This document shows positions 1 to 9,354 of a stretch of 64,000 nt of DNA, piece after piece. The DNA lies in assembly GCF_006175995.1 (NCBI RefSeq), contig NZ_VDMB01000009.1, positions 62,001-126,000 on the forward strand. Reading direction: 5' to 3'. Position numbers and translations under genes: made by a program. Positions within the stretch are counted from its first letter, which is position 1, and each line of letters opens with the position of its first letter. The notes below the pieces were generated by a model, which worked only from the letters and a program-made list of their open reading frames with translations, had not been told where the DNA came from and did not search any database. The DNA comes from Desulfobotulus mexicanus. Its GTDB lineage: Bacteria > Desulfobacterota > Desulfobacteria > Desulfobacterales > ASO4-4.

Positions 1-1
1 G

Positions 2-1576
2 GATCAGGTGGCCTTTGTCACCTTTGCCACCCTGCTCGTGGCGGCCTTTGGCACCTTTCTTCAGGCCTTCAAGCCGGGCAATCTGGGCTGCGGTCATGTT
101 CTGTTCATGGGTTCCTATTCTGCCTTTCTCGCCTGCACCCTCATGGCTGTGAACATGGGAGGCCTGCCGCTCCTTGCCACCATGACCCTTTTGTCTGCGC
201 CTGTGGTGTTCCTGTATTCTTATTTTCTGCGTTTTCTGCGCCACATCGTCACACCGGCCATAGGCGGGGTGCTGATCCTCCTCGTGGCCTTAAGCCTCAT
301 GCCCATTGCCATTGAACTCTGGCAGGGGGGCGACTCTTCCCAGCCGCATTTCGGTTCTTCCCAGAACTACCTTGTGGGGCTTGTGACCATGGGAGTTCTT
401 GTGATTTTCATGCTTTTCGGCAGCCACAGGCTTCGTCTCTGGACACCGCTTCTGGGCATTGGGGCAGGCTGTCTTACGGCCTCTTTTTTGGGGCTTCTTA
501 CCTTAGAGCATGTTCGCCATGCGCCATGGTTTGGACTGCCAGAGGCCCGGTGGCCGGGTCTGGCACTGGATTTTCAGGTGGCATGGCTGCCCCTCGCAGG
601 CGCTTTTTTCATTGCGGCTCTGGTCAGTGCCATGGAAGGAACGGGCAATATCATGCTCTTGCAGCAGATTTCCGTAAAAGGCTTCAGAAAGGTGGATTAT
701 ACCCGTATTCAGAACGGACTTTATGCCGACGGACTGGCCAAGGGTCTTTCCGGCCTTGTCGGAGGCGCACCGGTGGCGACCTTTTGTGACAATATTCCGC
801 TTCTTAAAATGACCCGTGTAACCTCAGCACGGGTGGGCCTTATGGGAGCTTTGATTCTATTGGTGCTGGCCTTCATGCCCAAGGTCTCAGCCTTTCTTCT
901 GAACGCACCTTCCGCCGTGATCGGTGGTATGCTTGTACCCATCTGCGCCATGCTGTTTTATGCGGGCTTCGGGCTGGTCATGCGCTCGGGGCTTTCCTTT
1001 CAGATGGGCCTCATTCTGGGGATTTCCCTTTGTGCGGGACTGATGGCGGAGACACGAAACTTCTTTCCCTCCATTATGCCCGTGGAGTTTGCGCCCATTC
1101 TGCAGAACGGGGTGGCCATGGGAGGGTTTGTTGCCATTTTCTTCAGTACTCTGCTCTATCTTTTCCCTAGACCCGGCATGGCCCTGCACCTGACACCTAC
1201 GCCTGCTGCCATGCCGACACTTTTAGAGAGGCTTGAGAAGCTGAAAACCAGTTTTAGGATGGGGGATGAGACTTTTTTGCGTCTGCGGCTCTGCTGTGAA
1301 GAGACCTTTTCTCACCTCATAGAATATGCTGAGTCATCGGAAAAAAAGTGTCTTTTTTCTGTTCGGCTCTGGGAGGAAGGTGTTTTTGTGGAGGTGATTA
1401 TCGGTGAAACCGTGGATGAGATCGATCAGGGCATGCGGCCATTTACGGGCATCAATGCCACAGAAGCGGAGTTGGACCGGGTTGGCCTTCTGATTCTTTC
1501 CAGAATGGCAAAGGACGTGCAGCATATCCATATCTCCGGATACACTTATATTTCCTTTGTGATTGAGCTTTCCTGA
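2..1576 (+). CDS. NCS2 (xanthine/uracil-type) permease fused to an RsbW-like ATPase domain, 5' end missing
   Basis: The reading frame is open to the left edge, so the start lies outside the window; the first visible GTG is not a convincing start because the family usually has one more N-terminal helix. Residues 1 to about 390 are a hydrophobic permease of the SulP/NCS2 (solute carrier 23) fold, with the family's conserved polar stretch around GAPVATFCDN. About 120 extra residues follow the last helix and resemble a histidine-kinase-like ATPase of the anti-sigma type: an EETF helix stands where the N-box should be and GLLILS stands where the G2 box should be. The N-box asparagine and the DxG loop are not recognisable, so ATP binding is doubtful. 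The domain would sit on the cytoplasmic face. Substrate is unknown; purine or pyrimidine uptake is the family default. Confidence 0.85.
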   Translation, partial: DQVAFVTFATLLVAAFGTFLQAFKPGNLGCGHVLFMGSYSAFLACTLMAVNMGGLPLLATMTLLSAPVVFLYSYFLRFLRHIVTPAIGGVLILLVALSLMPIAIELWQGGDSSQPHFGSSQNYLVGLVTMGVLVIFMLFGSHRLRLWTPLLGIGAGCLTASFLGLLTLEHVRHAPWFGLPEARWPGLALDFQVAWLPLAGAFFIAALVSAMEGTGNIMLLQQISVKGFRKVDYTRIQNGLYADGLAKGLSGLVGGAPVATFCDNIPLLKMTRVTSARVGLMGALILLVLAFMPKVSAFLLNAPSAVIGGMLVPICAMLFYAGFGLVMRSGLSFQMGLILGISLCAGLMAETRNFFPSIMPVEFAPILQNGVAMGGFVAIFFSTLLYLFPRPGMALHLTPTPAAMPTLLERLEKLKTSFRMGDETFLRLRLCCEETFSHLIEYAESSEKKCLFSVRLWEEGVFVEVIIGETVDEIDQGMRPFTGINATEAELDRVGLLILSRMAKDVQHIHISGYTYISFVIELS

Positions 1577-1868
1577 AAGCTTTTTGGAAAAATTTGTAAG
1601 CAGACTTCATGTTTTTTGTTTGTGTCTGCATGTTTTCTTTTCATTGGGATGTTCTTTATGTGACAGACGATAACTTTATGGGCATATGGCAACTGTTTTG
1701 GCGGTTGGCAGGGCGTTTTTTGATGCTTTTTTCCAGTAGAGGGGGTGTTTTTTTATTCTGGCATAGTGGTTGCATTTCTCCATGCCAGTGTTGTTGGACG
1801 AGGGGGGCACTGGCCATTATGGGGCGCACTATGATCAATGATTCTTTTTTCAGTTAAAGGCACTGCCT

Positions 1869-3605
1869 GTGAATATTCTCCTGCTTCTTACGGTTGGGCT
1901 GGTATTTTTGGGTGCCGGTTATTTATTTTACGGCAAGATGATTTCCCGTATTTTTGATGAGAATAATCAGAATCCCACTCCGGCAATGGCCATGGAGGAT
2001 GGACGGGATTATGTTCCGACCCGTACGGGCATTGCATTCTCCCACCACTTTGCCTCCATTGCCGGTGCCGGACCCATTGTCGGTCCCACGGTGGCCATGC
2101 TGTTTGGTATCATCCCTGTCTGGCTCTGGCTTCTTCTGGGAACGGTTTTCTTTGGAGCCGTCCACGATTATACCTGCCTATTCACCAGTCTCCGTGAAAA
2201 GGGCCGTTCCATGGCGGAAGTCTCCCGTTCGACTTTGGGAAGGGCCGGGTTTTTTCTTTTCATTGCCTTTACAACGGTGATGATCCTTCTTGTCACATCA
2301 GCATTTCTGGGTCTCAGTGCAACGGCACTGACCTCTCTGGTTCCTGTTGCCGAGATGAAGATAAGCGGCTCCGGTTTTCTTCAGACCATTGTGGGTGCCG
2401 ATGGCATCGAGAGGGCTAAAATCGGTGGCATCGCATCCACATCAGTGATAATTCTGACGCTGTTTGCACCCCTGATCGGCTGGATGCTTTATCGCAGAAA
2501 TATCCGTTCTGCCATTGTCACGCCTGTGGCGATTATGGTTGTGAGTATGTCCGTTGTCTTCGGCGTCTTTTTTCCCGTATCCGTTGGCATGCATACCTGG
2601 ATGATCATTCTGACGGTGTATGTGGTGATCGCCTGTGGTGCTCCGGTCTGGACTCTCCTGCAGCCTCGTGATTTCATGAATTCATTTATTCTCTATGCCG
2701 GCATTGCGCTGCTGCTGGCTGGTATTGTTGTGGCTGGTCTGAAAGGAGCCGTTACTCAGGCTCCGGCCTTTAATGTGGCTCAGGGCAACTTGAAACTCGG
2801 GATGATCTGGCCCTTTCTCTTCATTACCGTTGCCTGTGGTGCCATCTCCGGCTTTCATTCCCTGGTGGCCGGTGGGACCGTCTCCAAGCAGATCCGCCTT
2901 GAATCCGATGCCCGGAAGATAGGATACGGTGGAATGGTTTTAGAGGGCGTTTTTGCAATGGTTGTTCTTTTAACCCTTGCTGCCGGTCTCTCCTTCGATT
3001 CTTATATGCAGATTGTCTGGCCGGAATCGGGACCGTCCAACCCCATCCTTGCCTTTGCCCTGAGCATGGGATCCCTTCTCCATATGGCCTTTGGATTACC
3101 CGTGGCTTTTGGAACCATTTTCGGCATTCTCATGGTTGAAGGTTTTGTGGTGACAACGCTGGATACCGCCGTTCGACTCAACCGCTATCTCTTTGAAGAG
3201 CTGTGGTCGGTTCTGTTCAAAAAAGTACCCGCCATTCTTCAATCCTACATTTTCAATGCCGCACTATCCGCAGGCCTGATGCTCTGGCTGAGCTGGACCA
3301 ATGCCTTTACACTGATCTGGCCCATATTCGGAGCCGCAAATCAGCTTCTGGCAGCCCTTGGACTGATTGCTGTCTCGGTCTGGCTTGCCAAGCGGAAAAA
3401 GCCGACACTCTTTACCCTTATTCCTGCCATCCTGATGCTGGTCACTACTGTCTGGGCTTTGTGGGTGATGCTTTTTGACAAATATATTCCAGCCGGAAAA
3501 ATGCCACTGATTATAACAGATATCCTTTTAATGGTTCTTGCGCTTGCTGTGGTTGCCGTTGCGTTCAAAGAGATGGGGAAGCTGTTGCGTCCTTCCCGTC
3601 CCTAA
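1869..3605 (+). CDS. cstA: CstA-family peptide/pyruvate transporter
   Basis: This is a 578-residue, highly hydrophobic protein with the CstA signature near the N-terminus (HHFASIAGAGPIVGP) and the downstream GAVHDY motif. Family members import peptides or pyruvate across the inner membrane and are induced on carbon starvation. Length is shorter than E. coli CstA (about 700) and matches the compact clade common in anaerobes. A GTG start is chosen because AAAGG lies eight bases upstream and the protein begins directly with the first transmembrane helix. The 290 bases upstream contain no other convincing gene. Transport substrate cannot be read from sequence. Confidence 0.93.
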   Translation: MNILLLLTVGLVFLGAGYLFYGKMISRIFDENNQNPTPAMAMEDGRDYVPTRTGIAFSHHFASIAGAGPIVGPTVAMLFGIIPVWLWLLLGTVFFGAVHDYTCLFTSLREKGRSMAEVSRSTLGRAGFFLFIAFTTVMILLVTSAFLGLSATALTSLVPVAEMKISGSGFLQTIVGADGIERAKIGGIASTSVIILTLFAPLIGWMLYRRNIRSAIVTPVAIMVVSMSVVFGVFFPVSVGMHTWMIILTVYVVIACGAPVWTLLQPRDFMNSFILYAGIALLLAGIVVAGLKGAVTQAPAFNVAQGNLKLGMIWPFLFITVACGAISGFHSLVAGGTVSKQIRLESDARKIGYGGMVLEGVFAMVVLLTLAAGLSFDSYMQIVWPESGPSNPILAFALSMGSLLHMAFGLPVAFGTIFGILMVEGFVVTTLDTAVRLNRYLFEELWSVLFKKVPAILQSYIFNAALSAGLMLWLSWTNAFTLIWPIFGAANQLLAALGLIAVSVWLAKRKKPTLFTLIPAILMLVTTVWALWVMLFDKYIPAGKMPLIITDILLMVLALAVVAVAFKEMGKLLRPSRP

Positions 3606-3816
3606 GGTCTTCAATTCGATGATTTCTTCCACCAGAAGGATGTTGAATCTTATTTTTTGTATGTTGGTATGTTTCTGGCGCAATCAAGTTTAATCAGGGC
3701 ATGAGGTTAGATGTCTGGCAGCATAAATTAGAGGCGCAGATAGTCTTTACTTGAATATTCTTCTGTTAAAATCGTTGTTTTTGAAAAAAGGGCGGCTCCG
3801 GTCGCTGGAGATTCAT

Positions 3817-4890
3817 ATGGTATATACCCGTAAAACTTTTGTCTGGGCAGCTCTGATCCTTGTATCCTCTGTTTTTGCTGTGGTTTTGCAGTGGGCTTCA
3901 CTTCCGGCTGCCACACTGCTCGGGCCCATGCTGGCCGCTATGGTCTTTGCCTTCTGCGGTGTGAAACTTACTGTACCCCGCTGGGCCTTTACCGGGGCGC
4001 AGTCCGTCGTGGGCTGCATGGTTGCCCTTACCATGAGTCCGGCCATCCTGAGTACACTGCTCCAAAGCTGGCCTGCCATTCTTTTTGCCATAGCACTGGT
4101 TATTATTTTCGGAGCACTGGTGGGGCATGGGCTGATGCATTTCGGCACCCTGCCGGGAAACACGGCGGCCTGGGGAACCTCACCGGGAGGGGCTGTGGCC
4201 ATGATGGCCATGGCTGAATCCTTTGGTGCTGACATTCGTATGGTTGCCTTCATGCAATATCTGAGGATTTTAGTGGTGGTTCTCACTGCATCGGCCGTAT
4301 CCCGTCTGCTGCTTGGAGGGTCTGTTGCGGATCTTCCGCCTCCAACCTGGTCGCCGGGCTTTGATGCGCCCCTGATTCCTCTGATTCAGACCCTGGTTCT
4401 GGTGGCTGTGGGTGTGCTTGCAGGTCGCATAGGGCGTATACCCGCAGGAGCCCTTCTCATACCCATGGTGCTCGGGGCTGTGCTCAATTCCCTTGGTTTT
4501 ATACATATTACCCTGCCGCCATGGCTGCTATGGGCTGCTTACGCAAGTCTTGGCTGGTACATAGGCCTGAAGTTCACGCCGGAAACCCTGCGCCACACCT
4601 TGCGGGTTTTACCGCAATTGCTTCTGGCTGTTGTTGCCTTGATGGCACTTTGCTGTATTGCTGCCTGGATGTTGACCGTCTGGGCGGGTGTCGATCCCCT
4701 GACGGCCTATCTTGCCACCAGTCCCGGCGGTCTGGATTCCGTGGCCATCATCGCCGCAGACAGCGGCTGTGATCTTGCTTTTGTGCTTTCCCTCCAGAGC
4801 CTTCGTCTTTTTGCCGTTGTTCTGACGGGGCCTCTGGTTGCCCGGCTGATCTGCCGCATTAACGGACGCAGTGCCTGCGGTATGGCCTGA
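3817..4890 (+). CDS. AbrB-family membrane protein (putative ammonia monooxygenase/AbrB duplication family)
   Basis: A 357-residue integral membrane protein with two homologous halves, each carrying a conserved Gly/Pro-rich loop (SLPAATLLGPML in the first half; GTSPGGAVAMMAMAESFGAD and its partner TSPGGLDSVAIIAADSG). This is the pattern of the AbrB duplication family, for which a transport role has been proposed but not firmly shown. The frame extends 22 codons further upstream to a TTG, but the ATG used here has GGAG six bases upstream and starts just before the first helix, so it is preferred. It stands alone; it is not obviously co-transcribed with its neighbours. Confidence 0.85.
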   Translation: MVYTRKTFVWAALILVSSVFAVVLQWASLPAATLLGPMLAAMVFAFCGVKLTVPRWAFTGAQSVVGCMVALTMSPAILSTLLQSWPAILFAIALVIIFGALVGHGLMHFGTLPGNTAAWGTSPGGAVAMMAMAESFGADIRMVAFMQYLRILVVVLTASAVSRLLLGGSVADLPPPTWSPGFDAPLIPLIQTLVLVAVGVLAGRIGRIPAGALLIPMVLGAVLNSLGFIHITLPPWLLWAAYASLGWYIGLKFTPETLRHTLRVLPQLLLAVVALMALCCIAAWMLTVWAGVDPLTAYLATSPGGLDSVAIIAADSGCDLAFVLSLQSLRLFAVVLTGPLVARLICRINGRSACGMA

Positions 4891-4964
4891 TGGATTAAGC
4901 CTGGACCAGCCCCGGTCAGTCCCGTATCTTATGGGCGGGTTTTCTAAGTTCTTGTTTTTTCATA

Positions 4965-5717
4965 ATGAGCAATATACATTATGTGGAGCAGGTTCTGAAC
5001 TTTTTAGTGATTAAGCTGGTGAATGAGATGAATGAAACTCAGTGGGGCATGAAACCAAACAAAGCAAAGGCAATAATGCTTGCTAAGCGCCAATTGGCTG
5101 AGTTTGTGTGCGATGCAGTAAATCTGGAAGGGATTAACTTAACCATACCTGAAATTCAGACATTAATGGATGGAATTACTGTTGGAGGACATAGATTGTC
5201 TGACCAGCAAATAGCACTGAACCAAATTGATGCCTGGCGTACTTTATTTGTTTTGATTGAGAAAAATCAGTTTGAAATCACCCGTGAACAAGTTTGTGCC
5301 CTGCATCTGATAGCGGGTAAGGACGAGGCATTGGAGTGGGGGAAGTTCAGATCTGGTGGGGTTACCATCGCAGGGACAGAGTATATGCCGCCTCCGGCGG
5401 ATTCCTTACCTGCCCTTTTTGAAAAGATGGTTTCTGATTCATATGATATACCAGATATTTATGATCGTGCTATCCATTTTTTTCTTACAATGGCCCGGTG
5501 CCAGTTTTTTTATGATGTGAACAGGCGTATGGGCCGTTTTATTATGAACGGGCTTTTGCTGAATTGCGGATACCCTGCGATTAATCTTCCTGCAAAGAGG
5601 CAGCAGGAGTTTAATCAATTGATGCTCGATTTTTATGGAACTGCTAATCAGAAACCGATGAATACCTTTCTACGCACCTGTCTGGATGAAAGGATTATAA
5701 AGATTATGAATGAGTAA
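4965..5717 (+). CDS. Fic-domain-like protein with a non-canonical active site
   Basis: A 250-residue protein aligning to the Fic fold. The core helix-loop reads QFFYDVNRRMGR at residues 180-191, where canonical Fic AMP-transferases have HPFxxGNGRxxR. Thus the catalytic histidine is glutamine (Q180), proline is Phe, and both anion-hole glycines are replaced (V185, R187), while D184, N186, R188 and R191 are kept. Near the N-terminus an LEG sequence (E55) resembles the inhibitory glutamate motif of class II Fic proteins, but the preceding Ser/Thr is Ala. The flap region before the core (GTEYMPPPADSLP) is also recognisable. Either it performs a different reaction or is a binding module. The upstream base composition is AT-richer than the flanking transporters, which suggests transfer. 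It is a single gene with no partner antitoxin visible. Confidence 0.8.
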   Translation: MSNIHYVEQVLNFLVIKLVNEMNETQWGMKPNKAKAIMLAKRQLAEFVCDAVNLEGINLTIPEIQTLMDGITVGGHRLSDQQIALNQIDAWRTLFVLIEKNQFEITREQVCALHLIAGKDEALEWGKFRSGGVTIAGTEYMPPPADSLPALFEKMVSDSYDIPDIYDRAIHFFLTMARCQFFYDVNRRMGRFIMNGLLLNCGYPAINLPAKRQQEFNQLMLDFYGTANQKPMNTFLRTCLDERIIKIMNE

Positions 5718-5918
5718 TGCGTCATTATAAAAAACATGTCTCTTCAATATAAATTATTTAATTTTAAATGTTTGTGTTGCTTTAAGGCTTGTCGGGCAGT
5801 CGTTGTTTCCCCTGAAACACGACCTTGGCATTCTCCGTAATGATCGTTTTTATTGTAGAAGTTTCATGGTGCGATATTACTTACAGCAAAACGATGAATT
5901 AAATGAAAGGAGCACACA

Positions 5919-6032
5919 TTGGGAGACAAAGGCGGGAAAAAGGATAAAAACAAAGAACAGAAACAAAAGGTAACGCAGAAGGAGCAGAAGGATAAGAACA
6001 AGAAGGATAAGCAACCAAAGGGGAAGCCGTGA
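5919..6032 (+). CDS. Lysine-rich 37-residue microprotein, TTG start
   Basis: A short frame beginning TTG-GGA-GAC encodes MGDKGGKKDKNKEQ... and ends in KGKP; more than a third of residues are lysine, the rest mainly Gln, Asp and Asn, with no hydrophobic core. AAAGGAG sits six bases upstream of the TTG, a strong ribosome-binding site that decides the start. From memory, very similar MGDKGxKKDK small proteins recur in deltaproteobacterial genomes, where they are unnamed. The composition suggests a disordered nucleic-acid- or ribosome-binding peptide; that function is inference only. It is too short for ordinary gene callers. Confidence 0.7.
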   Translation: MGDKGGKKDKNKEQKQKVTQKEQKDKNKKDKQPKGKP

Positions 6033-6351
6033 TGGGAATCCGATTCTCATACGCAATAATCTGAATTTTCTGACACCTCCGACAAAGCGACCCCTGTTCA
6101 TAGCTGGCAATGTCAAAGAGCGGACATATAGGAGCTTGAACATGTTGTTTCGTCGGATGGTTTTTTTGCTCTCCTAACTTTTTTATATGTATAGAAAATT
6201 ATCATGCTCGATGGTCCTCCGAATCAGTGGCCAGAGACAGGCTCTTCTTGAAATACTTAGGAGTGGACATCAAATAGTGTACGATTTATCCGACTTTCAG
6301 GTTATTAATTGGCGCAGTTTCAGTGGAATGGTAGCGGGTGTCTAAGGTTTT
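6033..6351. other. Intergenic stretch without a convincing gene
   Basis: Between the microprotein and the 3' end of the convergent ATPase-GNAT gene. Frames here are short or are mirror images of neighbours. No rho-independent terminator with a clear T-run was found. Confidence 0.5.
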
Positions 6352-7875
6352 TTATGCTTTGTTCATTGCCCGTTGCATTTCCCTTCCCACATACTCTGCC
6401 AGCTCCTGGGCAAAGCCAGGGTGAAGTCGTAAAAGACTTATATCCATGGGTCTTGCAAGGCGGCTCAGCCTTAGCATGTCACCGTCTTCTGCACCATGGG
6501 GCCAAATTCCTGCGAAGAAGAATCCTGTTGTTTCGGCCTGTTCACAGAGGAAGGCCGTGGCGGTCTGGGCAAGTGGCAGATCTATATGAACCACTTCGGC
6601 TCCGGCGATATCCATAAGATCCCGGGAGGCCCGCAGAATTTCCGGCCATTGCATTTCATCGGCAAGGGACACACGCACCACTCCTTTCATAAGTCCACGG
6701 TCAAAGGATACAGAATAAGCTCCTACCTGTGATTTTTCATGCGTTTCGCTGCCATGTCCATCCGCATTGCAAATCAGAGCCCGTCCCAGATTTTGGCAGA
6801 TGCGTTCCGTCATATGCAGATGCCGTTTTGGCACATTGACCCGTGCCGGGGGAGGGGGCTCCAGATAGAAAAAGCAGTGCAGGTAGGATTCTCTGTGTTG
6901 GGGGCCGTCCTCCAGTCCCATGGCCTTGAAGTGGCGGGGTGGGCAGGCGGAAAGTTCCAGGCCGCAGGGACTTGCGCCCATGGCAATGACATCCCGCTGG
7001 CTGATGGGATGACTGGTTACGGGATTGAGGGAGAGTCCGAAAAGACCCAGTTCCCCGGCATCTTTTCTGAGACGGCTAGTAAAATGTTTCATGAGCCCCC
7101 GACTTCGGTAGGCAGGATCAATGACCAGCATGGCCATTTCCGCCATGGGTACAGGCTCCGGCCTTAATAGTCCTGCATGGCCGGCAATATTTCCGTCCAG
7201 AGTAGCGGCTACATAACTGAAAAGAAGGCCCCGTCCCACCAGATCCAGAAGCCCTTCGGGCCTGTAAAAGGCTTCGTTCTTATAGGAGTATCCATAGGTT
7301 AGCCAGAAAAGCCTGGCAACCTGCATGGCATCTTCGGGTTGAAGCGGACGAATCTCGAAGGAATCTTCAGCAGCCGGTTTTGATACAGGATCTTCTGCAT
7401 TCTTAAGAACGCTGGATGGAGGAGGGGAACTGGCCTGTGTATCGTTTTCATGTTTTTCATAGGGAAGTCTTTTTACAAGGCACATGGCCTTGCCCTCTCT
7501 GCCACGGTTAATCCACAGGACTTCGTCCACCGCATGATGGATCAGTTTGAGACCAAGTCCTGGGATTTCCTTTTGCTGTTGTTGCCGCAGGATTTGGAGG
7601 GAAGCGGGGTCAAAGGGCAGGCCTTCATCACTGAACTCCAGGCGCAGTTCGCCTTCCAGCAGTTCACCGCTCACGAGCATATCCCCCGGTGTTCCATCGG
7701 GGTAAGCGTGGATGCAGATGTTCAGAAAAGCTTCTTCCGCTGCCAGCTCCAGAATCAGTACCTCTTTATCTGCAAAGCCTGCAATGCGGGCCATATCACG
7801 CACATGCCCCTGTACAAGGGAAAGGAAATGCTCTTGTGCGGGAACCCTAAGTTGTGTGTGGTGTGTCCTGTGCAT
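6352..7875 (-). CDS. RsbW-like ATPase fused to a GNAT acetyltransferase domain
   Basis: Residues 1-140 form a serine/threonine anti-sigma-type ATPase: N-box EEAFLN (N52), G1 box DEG at 83-85 and G2 box GLGLKLI at 107-113 are all intact. After a Pro/Ser linker, residues about 172-330 form a GNAT domain with the acetyl-CoA loop RSRGLM at 257-262. The final 170 residues are related to nothing I recognise. An ATG with GGGA six bases upstream is chosen over a TTG four codons earlier. Anti-sigma kinases phosphorylate STAS-domain antagonists; linking one to an acetyltransferase suggests a signalling protein, but no sigma factor or STAS gene lies nearby. It is monocistronic. Confidence 0.85.
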   Translation of the reverse strand: MHRTHHTQLRVPAQEHFLSLVQGHVRDMARIAGFADKEVLILELAAEEAFLNICIHAYPDGTPGDMLVSGELLEGELRLEFSDEGLPFDPASLQILRQQQQKEIPGLGLKLIHHAVDEVLWINRGREGKAMCLVKRLPYEKHENDTQASSPPPSSVLKNAEDPVSKPAAEDSFEIRPLQPEDAMQVARLFWLTYGYSYKNEAFYRPEGLLDLVGRGLLFSYVAATLDGNIAGHAGLLRPEPVPMAEMAMLVIDPAYRSRGLMKHFTSRLRKDAGELGLFGLSLNPVTSHPISQRDVIAMGASPCGLELSACPPRHFKAMGLEDGPQHRESYLHCFFYLEPPPPARVNVPKRHLHMTERICQNLGRALICNADGHGSETHEKSQVGAYSVSFDRGLMKGVVRVSLADEMQWPEILRASRDLMDIAGAEVVHIDLPLAQTATAFLCEQAETTGFFFAGIWPHGAEDGDMLRLSRLARPMDISLLRLHPGFAQELAEYVGREMQRAMNKA

Positions 7876-7957
7876 GATTGATCCCAAGGTGTTTTGAAAG
7901 TTAGAATGAACCTGTTATGGGAATAAAGTATTTTTATTTTAGGCAGTTTTAATTGTT

Positions 7958-9208
7958 TCAGAAAAATATGCCGACCATGGCACCTGTCATCAGTGTGGTC
8001 AGTACGCCTGCCAGAATGGACCGGGGGGCCAGAGTGACAATTTCATCCAGCCTCTCCGGTGCGATGCTGGAAAGCCCTCCGATGAGAATTCCAAGGCTTC
8101 CGATGTTGGCAAAACCGCAGAGGGCATAGGTCATGATGAGGCTGCTCCGGGAAGAAAGGCTGCCTTCAGGAAGGGCCGCCATGTCGAGGTAAGCCAGCAG
8201 TTCATTGAGGATGACCTTCGTACCCATGAGGCTGCCCGCCACATGGGATTCATGCCATGGAATACCAGCAAGCCAGACCAGAGGCCGCATGATCTGACCG
8301 AGAATACTCTGGAGGGTGAGGGCTTCGCCTGCCATGTCAGGCAGAAGTCCCAAAGCCTGATTGACCATGCTGACCAGAGCGACCAGCACCACCAGAAGGG
8401 CGACGATCTGTATATACATCTGAAGGCCGAAGGTGGTGCCCTTGACCACGGCATCCATAGAGCTTCTGCTTTCAACGGGAGGGCTGATTTTACCAAGTGT
8501 GGGAGGCGAAGATTCCGGGATCATGATGCCTGCAATGAGAATGGATGCGGGTGCGCTGATCAGGGATGCTGCAAGGATATGGCCCAGAGCACCGGGAATC
8601 ACCTGACCGATTATGCCTGCGTAAAGTACCAGAACTGTACCTGCGATGGTGGCCATGCCGCAGGTCATGAGGGTGAAGAGTTCGCTGCGGGTCATTGATT
8701 TCACATAAGGCCTGATAAAAAGGGGAGATTCCACCATACCGGCAAAAATGTTGGCGGCACAGCCCACGCCCAAGGCTCCGCCAATGCCCATGACCCGCTG
8801 GAGGAGTGCGGAAAATCCCCGTACCAGCACAGGAATGATTTTCCAGTGATAAAGAAGGGTGCTGAGGGCACCGGTGACGACAATGACGGGAAGTGCCCGG
8901 AAAGCAAAGATGTAAGCAGCACCGGACCATGGCTCTTCAAAGGGAAGGGGACCACCGCCCAGATACCCGAAAACAAAGGTGGTGCCTGCCCTTGTTCCTG
9001 CTTCCAGGGCTTCCACAGCCTTGTTCAGAAAAAGGAAAAAATCTGCAAAAGCAGGAACTTTCAGAAGAATCAGCGCCAGAAGAAACTGCAGGCCAAGTCC
9101 TGAAAGTATCAGTCGAGGGCTCACGGCCTTTCGGTTTTCGGAAAGAAGCCAGGCTATGAACATAAAGGCCAGCAAGCCAAAACCACTTTGCAGAATGGAA
9201 AGAAACAT
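7958..9208 (-). CDS. Concentrative nucleoside transporter (NupC/CNT family)
   Basis: A 416-residue membrane protein of the CNT family: the gate and core regions (TTFVFGYLGGG near residue 95, VGCAANIFAGMVESPLFIRPY near 155 and a C-terminal NIGSLGILIGGL) match sodium- or proton-coupled nucleoside importers. The family's usual GxxxNIFxGxxE core is present in the form CAANIFAGMVE. GGAG lies eight bases before the ATG. It stands alone on the minus strand. It may pair functionally with the UshA-like nucleotidase further right, which would release nucleosides in the periplasm; that link is inference. Confidence 0.92.
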   Translation of the reverse strand: MFLSILQSGFGLLAFMFIAWLLSENRKAVSPRLILSGLGLQFLLALILLKVPAFADFFLFLNKAVEALEAGTRAGTTFVFGYLGGGPLPFEEPWSGAAYIFAFRALPVIVVTGALSTLLYHWKIIPVLVRGFSALLQRVMGIGGALGVGCAANIFAGMVESPLFIRPYVKSMTRSELFTLMTCGMATIAGTVLVLYAGIIGQVIPGALGHILAASLISAPASILIAGIMIPESSPPTLGKISPPVESRSSMDAVVKGTTFGLQMYIQIVALLVVLVALVSMVNQALGLLPDMAGEALTLQSILGQIMRPLVWLAGIPWHESHVAGSLMGTKVILNELLAYLDMAALPEGSLSSRSSLIMTYALCGFANIGSLGILIGGLSSIAPERLDEIVTLAPRSILAGVLTTLMTGAMVGIFF

Positions 9209-9354
9209 GGATGGTTCTCCGGAATTTTTAAGAAGAGTAAGGGTATATTCTTCTGCCTTTCTATATGAAGCGCAATAATTTTTCTACAATTAAAAGATCA
9301 AAACAGGGTCTGCTGCTTCCTGCTCTATATGCATAAAAATATTCCGTTCCATGA

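Noticed and set aside
1609-1857. 82-codon frame upstream of cstA
   Set aside because: No ribosome-binding site, composition like intergenic DNA and no family resemblance.
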